Below, one piece after another: positions 25,841 to 32,960 of a DNA stretch of 64,000 nt. A model generated the notes under the pieces. That model ran no database searches, had not been told where the DNA came from, and saw only the letters and a program-made list of their open reading frames with translations. The stretch spans positions 310,001 to 374,000 of the forward strand of contig NC_019567.1 in the NCBI RefSeq assembly GCF_000317895.1, read 5' to 3'. The position numbers were made by a program, and so were the translations under genes. The stretch comes from Bdellovibrio bacteriovorus str. Tiberius. Lineage in GTDB: Bacteria; Bdellovibrionota; Bdellovibrionia; Bdellovibrionales; Bdellovibrionaceae. Position 1 is the first letter of the stretch. The number at the start of each line of letters is the position of its first letter.

Positions 25841-27184
25841 TCAAGCAGATGTTATTTTTGAAAGTTTGGTGGTGCTTCTTACCAGTAAAATACAAAGAAG
25901 CAGCGCAGGGATTCCGATCATTGCGGTCCCCAGGAAGAAGAGCGCGTAAGATTCCATCAAAGCGTGGGTTTCGTTAAGCTTCTGAACCGCAAGCCCCGAG
26001 AAGCCTTTCAGAACTTTTCCCAACAAAGCATAGAACGAACTCAGCAGGGCATACTGTGTGGCTGTGTATCCGAGCGTCGTCAGGCTCGACATGTATCCAA
26101 CCAGCGCGGTCCCGGCAAAGCCCGTGGCAAAGTTATCCACGATCATGGCACCCGTAAACACTTCAGTGCTGGGTCCCATCATCGCCAAAACCGAGAAGCC
26201 AAGATTGGACGCCGGACCAATCACGGCACCAATAAGTAATGTTGAGATAAAGCCAAAGCGCACTGCCGTCAGGCCCGCCGCCGCTACGCCGACAACTGAC
26301 GCGATCAAGCCGACAGACCCGCGCACCGCGCCCACGGTTTCTTTCGTCAAACCAAGATCTGCATAGAACGGATTTGCCATGGGACCCATGACAAAGTCAG
26401 AAAGGCGGTACAAGCACACGGCTGCCAGAATCAACAAAGCCCGCTGGCCATGCTGTTTGAAGAAAGCAATGAACGGACCCGCGACCGCATCAAACAAACC
26501 GCGCGCAGACCACAAAGACACAGCCCCGGGAACATTTGCCGGTCCGTGCTTTGGTTCAGCGGCAAATAATGTCGCGATTACACCCACGGCCATCAAAGCA
26601 CCCATGGCAGAATAAGAAACCGACCAGCCAATCGCGCCCGCCAGAATCAGAATCAACGCATCCGTCACCAGCAAAGAAGCACGGTAACCCAGTTGATATG
26701 ATGAAGACAATAAGGCCATATCTTCGCTGGCGTCAGAAACTTCAATCCTCCACGCATCCACCACAATGTCCTGGGTGGCAGAGGCAAAGGCCGCCACCGC
26801 CGCTAGCAGGGTGAACAGCGCCAAGCCGCCTTCGGGTTTGACATAGGACATGCCAAACAAGCAGATCCCCACCAGAATTTGGGAAATGATCATCCAGCCG
26901 CGACGGCGTCCCAGCCAGGCACCGAAAATCGGCGCATTCATTTTATCAATCAACGGAGCCCAGACGAATTTCAGCGAATACGCCAGACCCACCCAGGAAA
27001 GAAACCCGATGGTCGCCAGCGCGATCCCGCTTTCACGCAGCCAGTATCCCAGGGTGTTTCCGACCAGCATGAAGGGAAGCCCGGAAGAAAAGCCCAGGGC
27101 CAGCATGATAGAAACTTTCGGACGGGCAAGGGAGCGGATGGTGTCCATCCAGCTCAGGCGGCGTGATTTTTTTGCGGTAGTCAT
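25841..27184 (-). CDS. AmpG-like muropeptide MFS permease
   Basis: The 447-residue protein has about 12-14 spans and the AmpG pattern: LGFSSGLPFMLVGNTLGYWLRESG near the start, FASATQDIVVDAWRIE, and FATGFAGTALVGYMSSL late. AmpG imports anhydro-muropeptides from the periplasm. The start (27184) overlaps the stop of the deaminase-like gene by 4 bases (ATGA), so it belongs to the HNH > GNAT > deaminase > AmpG unit. A predator digesting prey would gain from it; that benefit is inferred. A GC-rich hairpin follows the stop, but it is not a terminator in this direction. Confidence 0.85.
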   Translation of the reverse strand: MTTAKKSRRLSWMDTIRSLARPKVSIMLALGFSSGLPFMLVGNTLGYWLRESGIALATIGFLSWVGLAYSLKFVWAPLIDKMNAPIFGAWLGRRRGWMIISQILVGICLFGMSYVKPEGGLALFTLLAAVAAFASATQDIVVDAWRIEVSDASEDMALLSSSYQLGYRASLLVTDALILILAGAIGWSVSYSAMGALMAVGVIATLFAAEPKHGPANVPGAVSLWSARGLFDAVAGPFIAFFKQHGQRALLILAAVCLYRLSDFVMGPMANPFYADLGLTKETVGAVRGSVGLIASVVGVAAAGLTAVRFGFISTLLIGAVIGPASNLGFSVLAMMGPSTEVFTGAMIVDNFATGFAGTALVGYMSSLTTLGYTATQYALLSSFYALLGKVLKGFSGLAVQKLNETHALMESYALFFLGTAMIGIPALLLCILLVRSTTKLSKITSA

Positions 27185-28824
27185 CTCTGCGTTGTCTTTC
27201 CCAGTTGTTTGCGCATCTTCCAAAGAAGGTGGCTGATATATGGCCGGCGAACTTCGCCCGTGGTCACCATCAGCAATTTTGTAATCTTCAAGTTCACCGC
27301 ATCGGTGTAAAGAAGGATCAGCATTTCATAAATGAAGTTCGTGTTCAATGTCACGTGGTTGTCGGTGCCAACGCCAAGCTGCACACCTTTTTTCTCCCAC
27401 CACGAAAACGGGTGATCCTTGTAGTCTTCAAACTTGCCGGTCAGCTTGTTGTTTGATGACGGCAGGGACACCAGGGTCACGCCTTTTTGAATCATGCGGT
27501 TCAAAACGTCGTGCTGATAATGTTCGACTTCGCGAGCGGTGTGGAACTTGGCTTTTACGAACAGAATGTCTTCTTCCGCGGTGATCTTGGTCCCTTGCAG
27601 GATTTTTTCCAGAACGTGGCGGTTGAAGCCCCAATCAAGTTCAGTCAGTTCGCGGTACAGCGGATCCTTTTCAGGAATCGGCTGACCTTGTTGGTTCTTC
27701 GCCAGAATATCCTGATAGATGCGGTGGAAGTATTTGTTCGGGTTGATGCCCAGACTGATTCCGTGCTCCAGCGTGTCGATGTGCCAGATGTTCATGGCAT
27801 TGTCGACGGCCTGGATGCCTTTTTTCAGAGTGTGCCAGGTTTCACCATGGTGCGAACGGATCTTGAAGCCACGGTACTGAAGCTTGCGGAAGCCCGCCTG
27901 CATTTCGTTGAAATGCTCTTTGCGGTACAGTTCGCGTTCGTCGCCGACAGTGTCGACATCACGCAGGTGACGCTCCAGGAACGGATACTTGTCGATCATG
28001 TCGACCAGTTCGTTGATTTGTTCCATGAAATGTTCCTGGCGCGTTTTGAACTTTTCAGAATCGAAGTGATTGGATTCTTTTCTGAAAGACGGCGACAGGA
28101 TGAAATCAAAATTCGGATGCTTTTCCTGGAAGGCACGGAAGCCGTCATACAGGCCCAGCACGACATCCTCGGAAGTCACATTGTCGATGCCCGGAATCTG
28201 TTCGGAAGAACTGGCGGTGGAGCGGGACAGCGAGAATTTCAAACGCACGCGGCCCACGTTAAATTTATAATACAGCTCTTCCGCCATGGAATAGGCCGCT
28301 TCCTTGTGAACTTCGCGATTGATGAAGATCAGTTTTGGCAGATACAGAATTTTCAGATAGCGCGAGAATCCTTCGTTTTCCTGCAGCCGGATCAGGCGGT
28401 CGACGTCTTCAACCGAACGGATGGGCAGGGCTTTGTCGCCATAGACCTCTTTGATTTTTTGTTCATAGATGTCTTTGTCCGGGCCTTCCATCAGTTTTTT
28501 CAATCTTGGATAGATGAATTCTGCGGTGATTGCGCCGGTCAGGTGAATGTGCTCTTCGTTGTATTTCAGGGGGAAATTTTTGAAGAACTCAAACAACGCC
28601 GCGGACATCGGGTGCTTAAGCAGTGACGAGATCGTCACCTGATTGATCTGAAAACGATTCAGCAGATCACGGAACTCGACAACAAGGCCGTAGGCATCCA
28701 GATTCTCTGTTTTCATTTTAGAAGACAAAAGCAGATCAATGGTGTCAGAAAGCGAGATCCCGTTGGTTTCGCTGATGATGGTGGTCAGTGCTGAGGTCAG
28801 CTGATTGTGAACATCCTTATTCAC
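27181..28824 (-). CDS. Large adenosine-deaminase-like amidohydrolase
   Basis: The 547-residue protein has the ADA/AMP-deaminase motif set: HIHLTGAI (metal HxH), HHGETW (the HAGE glutamate and metal His), DTLEHGISLG, SLPSSNNKLTG and GVGTDNHVTLNTNF in place of the usual TDDP. The metal Asp is kept but the second Asp is Asn. It is about 200 residues longer than ADA, with an N-terminal extension of about 90 residues and extra sequence in the middle, more like the AMP deaminase/ADGF type. The GTG start at 28824 follows AGGAGG; the frame runs upstream to 28839 from a TTG. Purine salvage from prey is an inference. Confidence 0.8.
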   Translation of the reverse strand: MNKDVHNQLTSALTTIISETNGISLSDTIDLLLSSKMKTENLDAYGLVVEFRDLLNRFQINQVTISSLLKHPMSAALFEFFKNFPLKYNEEHIHLTGAITAEFIYPRLKKLMEGPDKDIYEQKIKEVYGDKALPIRSVEDVDRLIRLQENEGFSRYLKILYLPKLIFINREVHKEAAYSMAEELYYKFNVGRVRLKFSLSRSTASSSEQIPGIDNVTSEDVVLGLYDGFRAFQEKHPNFDFILSPSFRKESNHFDSEKFKTRQEHFMEQINELVDMIDKYPFLERHLRDVDTVGDERELYRKEHFNEMQAGFRKLQYRGFKIRSHHGETWHTLKKGIQAVDNAMNIWHIDTLEHGISLGINPNKYFHRIYQDILAKNQQGQPIPEKDPLYRELTELDWGFNRHVLEKILQGTKITAEEDILFVKAKFHTAREVEHYQHDVLNRMIQKGVTLVSLPSSNNKLTGKFEDYKDHPFSWWEKKGVQLGVGTDNHVTLNTNFIYEMLILLYTDAVNLKITKLLMVTTGEVRRPYISHLLWKMRKQLGKTTQR

Positions 28825-28844
28825 CGATTCCTCCTGCAAAGAGG

Positions 28845-29300
28845 TTAACGGGGAATAAGATGCTTGTACATGGTTTTATGGGGACCGATATCCTTGATAT
28901 CAAACAGCGGTCCGTAGAATGAAAATCCGAGTCTTTCATAGAATGGAAAAGCCTTGATGCGCGCATTGAACCACACCAGGTCGCAGCGGCGGCTTTTTAA
29001 TTCTTCTACACCAAAGCGCACAAGCTTTTGTCCCAGGCCCTGGCCGCGATAGCTGTCATCCGTGGCCATGCCCCGCAGGCGATAAGGATAGCCGGCAGAA
29101 AACGCAGGATGTGATTCCTGGATGAAAGTCGCGACAGAAACAAGTTTTCCGGAAATAAAAAGGCCGAAGTGGAACGTGGTCGGAAGATCGTCTCCCGGAT
29201 TCACGCATTCTTCGGCGCGCAGATGAGGCTTAAGAACTCTTTGACGGATAGGAAGAGTCTCGGTGGTGGTGATGGTTTTGAATTCGTACTCTGTCGTCAT
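28845..29300 (-). CDS. GNAT-family N-acetyltransferase
   Basis: The 151-residue protein has the GNAT core: LFISGKLVSVATFI (beta strands), then YRLRGMATDDSYRGQGLGQKLVRFGVEEL with the acetyl-CoA motif RGQGLGQKL, and WFNARIKAFPFYERLGFSFYG. The acceptor is unknown. Its start overlaps the HNH gene stop by 4 bases (ATGA), and 20 bases separate it from the deaminase start. The start at 29300 is preferred to 29381 because of this coupling. Confidence 0.85.
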   Translation of the reverse strand: MTTEYEFKTITTTETLPIRQRVLKPHLRAEECVNPGDDLPTTFHFGLFISGKLVSVATFIQESHPAFSAGYPYRLRGMATDDSYRGQGLGQKLVRFGVEELKSRRCDLVWFNARIKAFPFYERLGFSFYGPLFDIKDIGPHKTMYKHLIPR

Positions 29301-29830
29301 CCGGTATTCAGTCTTAAATAGGGCGTCCAGTCGGGAGGCACGTGATCCTCGCCGATTTCCAGTTGCAGTGTTGGCAACCATGATGGGGCACGGGGTTCAC
29401 TCAGTAAAGGCATATTGGCAGTGCGGGGTGTTCGGTTTGCTTTTCTTTGATTGCAGTCCCGGCAGGCGGAAACAACGTTGGTCCAGTTTTTCGGACCATT
29501 ATGGGAGGCGGGAACAACGTGATCAAGAGTAAGGAGCTTGGCGGCGAGTTTGGTGCCGCAGTACTGGCAGGTATAATTATCGCGGATATAAACGTTTTCC
29601 CGGCAGAATCGGACGGCTCCGGCGGTCCGGGGTCGTACATACGTCTTCAGCCGCAGAACACTGGGCAGCTGAAACCTTCGTTGTACCGACCGGGCAAACG
29701 CAGAGTGATATTCCAATATCTCCACTTTTCCCTGAAACCACAATACCAAGGCTTTTTGCCAACCTACGACCTGCATTGGCTCGTAGCTAGAGTTGAGCAA
29801 CAAAGACCTCAGCGAGGACATGTGCATCAT
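29297..29830 (-). CDS. HNH endonuclease
   Basis: The 177-residue product has the HNH zinc finger: CQYCGTKL, then LTLDHVVPASHNGPKNWTNVVSACRDCNQRKANRTP, with the DH and the CxxC pairs complete. The N-terminal half (LLLNSSYEPMQVVGWQKALVLWFQGKVEIL) matches a common family of stand-alone bacterial HNH nucleases. No restriction methylase or phage genes are beside it, and the first of four coupled genes is an unusual place. GAGGGGGG precedes the ATG at 29830; a second ATG follows directly. Confidence 0.88.
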   Translation of the reverse strand: MMHMSSLRSLLLNSSYEPMQVVGWQKALVLWFQGKVEILEYHSAFARSVQRRFQLPSVLRLKTYVRPRTAGAVRFCRENVYIRDNYTCQYCGTKLAAKLLTLDHVVPASHNGPKNWTNVVSACRDCNQRKANRTPRTANMPLLSEPRAPSWLPTLQLEIGEDHVPPDWTPYLRLNTG

Positions 29831-29990
29831 GCTTTCCCCCCTCAGGCGCGATCCTAAATATGATTATATCTAGCTCTGCGTCTCAATTTCAAGTGTCTCG
29901 TTAAATATTCAAAAGAACTGGGTCTTTTCGGTTGCCTGAATAGGTCCAAAATGGGATACCGACGTTTTAAGCGCTACAGGAGGCATTTTT

Positions 29991-30464
29991 ATGAAAAGAG
30001 TTCTGGCATTTAACTACGTTCTTAAAGGACCTGACGGCACTGTATTGGACGCTTCCGAGCGCAACCAACCGCTTCCTTTCCTGGAAGGCGCGGGTCAAAT
30101 CATTCCTAAACTTGAAGAAGAAATCAAAGACCTGCAAGAGGGCGATAAAAAAACTGTGAAGCTGGCAGCGAAAGACGCTTACGGCGAAGTTAAAGACAAC
30201 ATGTTCATGGACGTTCCTAAAGCAGAACTTGCGCACCTTCCACAATTGGAAATCGGCGCTCACTTGCGTTTGGAATTGGGTCAAGGCGCACACATCGTAC
30301 GCGTGACAAAAATCACTGACGAATCAGTTACTTTGGATGGCAATCACCCATTGGCTGGTCAGGATCTTGAATTTGCAATTGAGATGGTTTTGATTCGTGA
30401 GGCGACGGCGGAAGAGGTACTACACGGACACCCCCACGGACTCCACGGCAATAGTGGTCACTAA
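29991..30464 (+). CDS. slyD: FKBP-type peptidyl-prolyl isomerase SlyD
   Basis: The 157-residue protein has the SlyD order: YVLKGPDGTVLDASERNQPLPFLEGAGQIIPKLEEEIKDLQEGDKKTV in outline, the inserted flap (IF domain) DAYGEVKDNMFMDVPKAEL, and NHPLAGQDLEFAIEM. The C-terminus is a short His-rich tail (HGHPHGLHGNSGH), a likely nickel or metal site. SlyD acts as a folding factor and metallochaperone. AGGAGG lies before the ATG. It stands alone, with a terminator after it. Confidence 0.93.
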   Translation: MKRVLAFNYVLKGPDGTVLDASERNQPLPFLEGAGQIIPKLEEEIKDLQEGDKKTVKLAAKDAYGEVKDNMFMDVPKAELAHLPQLEIGAHLRLELGQGAHIVRVTKITDESVTLDGNHPLAGQDLEFAIEMVLIREATAEEVLHGHPHGLHGNSGH

Positions 30465-30473
30465 GCGGCCGAT

Positions 30474-30514
30474 GAAAAGGGCCCATCCGACTGCGTTGTC
30501 GGGGGACCCTTTTC
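30474..30514 (+). terminator. Terminator-like hairpin after slyD
   Basis: GAAAAGGG (30474-30481) pairs with CCCTTTTC (30507-30514); inside, CCGAC pairs with GTCGG with a small mismatch region. A T4 tract completes it. It begins the GC-rich spacer between slyD and yajQ. Confidence 0.6.
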
Positions 30515-30663
30515 GCTTCGACGTGCTTGGAGCACGCCTCCGCTTCAAGGGGACCCCTCCGCCTTGCGGCTGAACCCTTTTGATCAGCCTTATTGGTTTG
30601 CGGATTTGGTTGATTAAGATTTTTAGTTCGAATTTCTTTATTATTCTTTTGGAGATATTTTCG

Positions 30664-31149
30664 ATGCCTTCGTTTGATATTGTTTCTGAGATTGATGTTC
30701 AGGAAGTGGACAATGCTGTAAATCAGGCGCGTAAAGAGATTGAAGCTCGTTACGATTTCAAAGGCAGTAAGGCTGAGCTTCAGTGGGATAAAAAAGAAAT
30801 GGTCCTGATGGCAGAGGATGAATACAAAGTTGGTGCCATGGCCAGCATCCTGCAAACAAAACTTCACCGTCGTGGGATTGATATCAAGGCGATTAAATTC
30901 GAAAAGATCGAAGAGGCCGGTGGCAGAATGCTTCGCCAAAAGGTCACTTTGGTACAGGGAATTGACCGCGAGATCGCTAAGGATATCATTAAATTGATTA
31001 AGGATTCCAAGCTGAAGGTTCAGCCGCAGGTTGCTGACGATAAACTGAAAGTGACGTCAAAAAGTATTGATGAACTTCAGGAATGCATCAGTCTGGTGCG
31101 TGGTGGGAACTTCCCTCTTCCCTTACAATTTAATAATATGCGCGCTTAA
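30664..31149 (+). CDS. yajQ: YajQ-family nucleotide-binding protein
   Basis: The 161-residue protein is YajQ by its motifs: MPSFDIVSEIDVQEVDNAVNQARKE, RYDFKGSKAEL, MASILQTKLHRRGID, and terminal LVRGGNFPLPLQFNNMR in outline. YajQ proteins bind cyclic-di-GMP or other nucleotides; in Xanthomonas a family member acts as a c-di-GMP effector. A GGAGA site lies 8-13 bases before the ATG. The frame runs upstream to 30580 but that part is hydrophobic junk. A GGDEF cyclase sits far to the right in this window; no link can be shown. Confidence 0.93.
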   Translation: MPSFDIVSEIDVQEVDNAVNQARKEIEARYDFKGSKAELQWDKKEMVLMAEDEYKVGAMASILQTKLHRRGIDIKAIKFEKIEEAGGRMLRQKVTLVQGIDREIAKDIIKLIKDSKLKVQPQVADDKLKVTSKSIDELQECISLVRGGNFPLPLQFNNMRA

Positions 31150-31151
31150 AA

Positions 31152-31180
31152 TTGGGCTTGCACGTTTTTTGGGCTATGCT
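31152..31180 (+). promoter_or_regulatory. Predicted promoter of RRM gene copy 2
   Basis: TTGGGC (31152-31157) and TATGCT (31175-31180) are 17 bases apart. The leader of about 90 bases to the GTG start carries no ORF. The -10 matches the tpx box TATGCT. Confidence 0.45.
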
Positions 31181-31275
31181 AGCGTTAATGCAGTTAAGTC
31201 CCCGTGTGAGTGTACTCGATTTTATCTTGTTCGAAGGCTTCCTCGGGTAATATGGCCCAACCATAGGAGGTCTTT

Positions 31276-31632
31276 GTGGCTAAGAAACTTTATGTAGGCA
31301 ACTTGCCTTACTCTGTAGACGATGAGGCACTTCATCAACACTTCGCACAGTTCGGTGCGGTAGATTCAGCAAAAGTGATCATGGATAGAGAAACTGGTCG
31401 CTCTAAAGGCTTCGGCTTTGTAGAGATGACTGATGACTCTGCTGCTGATCAAGCTATCGAAAGAGGCAACGGTATTGAGTTGGGCGGTCGTCCTATCAAT
31501 ATCTCTGAGGCTCGTCCTCAGGCTCCTCGCGAAGGCGGTCCACGTCGTGGCGGCTTCGGTGGTGGTCGCGGCGGTGGCGGCGGCGAAAGACGTGGTGGAT
31601 TCGGCGGCGGTGGTCGCGGTGGTCCTCGCTAA
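31276..31632 (+). CDS. Glycine-rich RRM RNA-binding protein (copy 2)
   Basis: The 118-residue protein has RNP-2 KLYVGNLPY and RNP-1 RSKGFGFVEM, then a long Gly/Arg tail (GGFGGGRGGGGGERRGG). It is a paralogue of the gene at 10519, with a longer tail. The start is GTG with AGGAGGT 5 bases before it; the ATGGCCC element in the leader also occurs before copy 1. The stop is followed after about 48 bases by a strong hairpin. Confidence 0.9.
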   Translation: MAKKLYVGNLPYSVDDEALHQHFAQFGAVDSAKVIMDRETGRSKGFGFVEMTDDSAADQAIERGNGIELGGRPINISEARPQAPREGGPRRGGFGGGRGGGGGERRGGFGGGGRGGPR

Positions 31633-31680
31633 GCAGCCCATACTTTGACGAAGCTGGACTTGTCATAGTCTTAAAAACTA

Positions 31681-31713
31681 AGGTCTCATAGGAACCCTAT
31701 GAGACCTTTTTTA
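31681..31713 (+). terminator. Strong terminator that contains the next gene's start
   Basis: AGGTCTCATAGG (31681-31692) and CCTATGAGACCT (31696-31707) form a perfect 12-bp stem with a 3-base loop, then T6. The ATG at 31699-31701 of the esterase gene is inside the right arm, and the possible AGGAA ribosome site spans the left arm and loop. Confidence 0.85.
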
Positions 31714-32298
31714 TTTCTCCTCATTCTTCTTTGCAGCTCTTTTTCCTTCGCACAAAAAAAACTGATCGTCCTGGGTGATTCGCTCACCGAAGGATATGGT
31801 GTTGCCAAAGAGGCGGCGTTTCCGGCCGTCCTTGAAAAGAAACTTCACGCGTCTGGCAAAAAAGAATGGACCATCATCAATGCCGGGGTCAGTGGTTCCA
31901 CCACGGCGTCAGGTCTTAGCCGTATGAAGTGGGTCTTTAAATCAAAACCAGATGTCGTATTGCTGGCGCTGGGGGCGAACGATGGTTTGCGCGGTCTGAA
32001 GGTCGAAGACAGTGAAAAACATCTGGCCCAGTCCATCGAATATGCGCAATCTCAGAAAGTAAAAGTCATCTTGGGTGGTTTGTATATGCCGCCGAATTAC
32101 GGCAAAGACTATACCGATAAATTCAAAAAAATGTACGAGTCGCTTGCTAAGAAATACAAGCTGACCTTCATTCCGTTCATCCTGGACAAGGTGGCGGGAA
32201 ATCCAAAATACAATCTGGCCGACGGGATTCATCCCAACGAAGAAGGTCATAAGATAATCGCAGACAATGTGTTTTCAGTTCTAAAGGGGGCGTTGTGA
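31699..32298 (+). CDS. SGNH-type esterase/lysophospholipase L1 (TesA-like)
   Basis: The 199-residue protein begins with a signal peptide (MRPFLFLLILLCSSFSFA), then the SGNH blocks: block I LIVLGDSLTEGYG, block II Gly in INAGVSGST, block III LALGANDGLRG, block V DGIHPNEEGH (Asp and His). It is a periplasmic esterase/thioesterase/lysophospholipase. Its start codon is inside the terminator of the preceding gene, so read-through or a separate transcript is needed. The stop overlaps the ABC ATPase start by 4 bases (GTGA). TesA next to YbbA/YbbP is a known arrangement in E. coli, where tesA is divergent. Confidence 0.9.
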   Translation: MRPFLFLLILLCSSFSFAQKKLIVLGDSLTEGYGVAKEAAFPAVLEKKLHASGKKEWTIINAGVSGSTTASGLSRMKWVFKSKPDVVLLALGANDGLRGLKVEDSEKHLAQSIEYAQSQKVKVILGGLYMPPNYGKDYTDKFKKMYESLAKKYKLTFIPFILDKVAGNPKYNLADGIHPNEEGHKIIADNVFSVLKGAL

Positions 32299-32960
32299 GT
32301 TTGATCCTGAAAGATGTTAAAAAAGGTTTCCTGCAAGGGGAGTCCGAGATTCAGGTGCTAAAAGGCCTTAACGTCACTATCGAGCCAGGACAGGTCGTTT
32401 CTGTCGTGGGTCAGTCCGGCAGTGGCAAGTCCACGCTGCTTTCAATTCTGGCGGGTCTTGAGCGCGCTGACAGCGGCGAGATTCTGGTTGATAAGATCAA
32501 CCTGACCCCGATGAGCGAGCAGCAGATGACTTTGTTCCGCGCCCAGAACATCGCGGTCGTCTTTCAGCAGTATCACCTGATCGCGCATTTGACTGCGGTC
32601 GAAAACGTGATGCTGGCACTGGAAATTCTGAAAATGGAAAATCCCAAAGCCCGTGCCGAGGAAGCTCTGACCGAGCTGGGCCTGGGGCATCGTTTGAATC
32701 ACTTCCCAAGTCAGCTAAGCGGCGGGGAGTGTCAGCGTGTCGCGATTGCGCGTGCACTGGTGGTGAAGCCGAAAATTCTGCTGGCGGATGAGCCAAGCGG
32801 AAACCTGGATATCCACACGGGCGACAAGGTCATGGATGTGTTCTTTGATGTGGTTCGCAAACACAAAATCACCACGTTACTTGTCACTCACAGTGAAGCT
32901 TTGGCGAAAAAATGTGAACGTACTTTGCGCCTTGATGAAGGCCAGCTGAAGGAAGCCTAA
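32295..32960 (+). CDS. ABC transporter ATPase, YbbA/LolD type
   Basis: The 221-residue ATPase has Walker A GQSGSGKST, signature LSGGECQRVA, Walker B ILLADEPSGNLD and the H-loop LLVTHS. The MacB/LolD/YbbA subfamily works with FtsX-type permeases, often on lipids or lipoproteins. GTG start in overlap with the esterase stop; its stop overlaps the permease start by one base (TAATG). So esterase, ATPase and permease form one tightly coupled operon. Confidence 0.92.
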   Translation: MSLILKDVKKGFLQGESEIQVLKGLNVTIEPGQVVSVVGQSGSGKSTLLSILAGLERADSGEILVDKINLTPMSEQQMTLFRAQNIAVVFQQYHLIAHLTAVENVMLALEILKMENPKARAEEALTELGLGHRLNHFPSQLSGGECQRVAIARALVVKPKILLADEPSGNLDIHTGDKVMDVFFDVVRKHKITTLLVTHSEALAKKCERTLRLDEGQLKEA

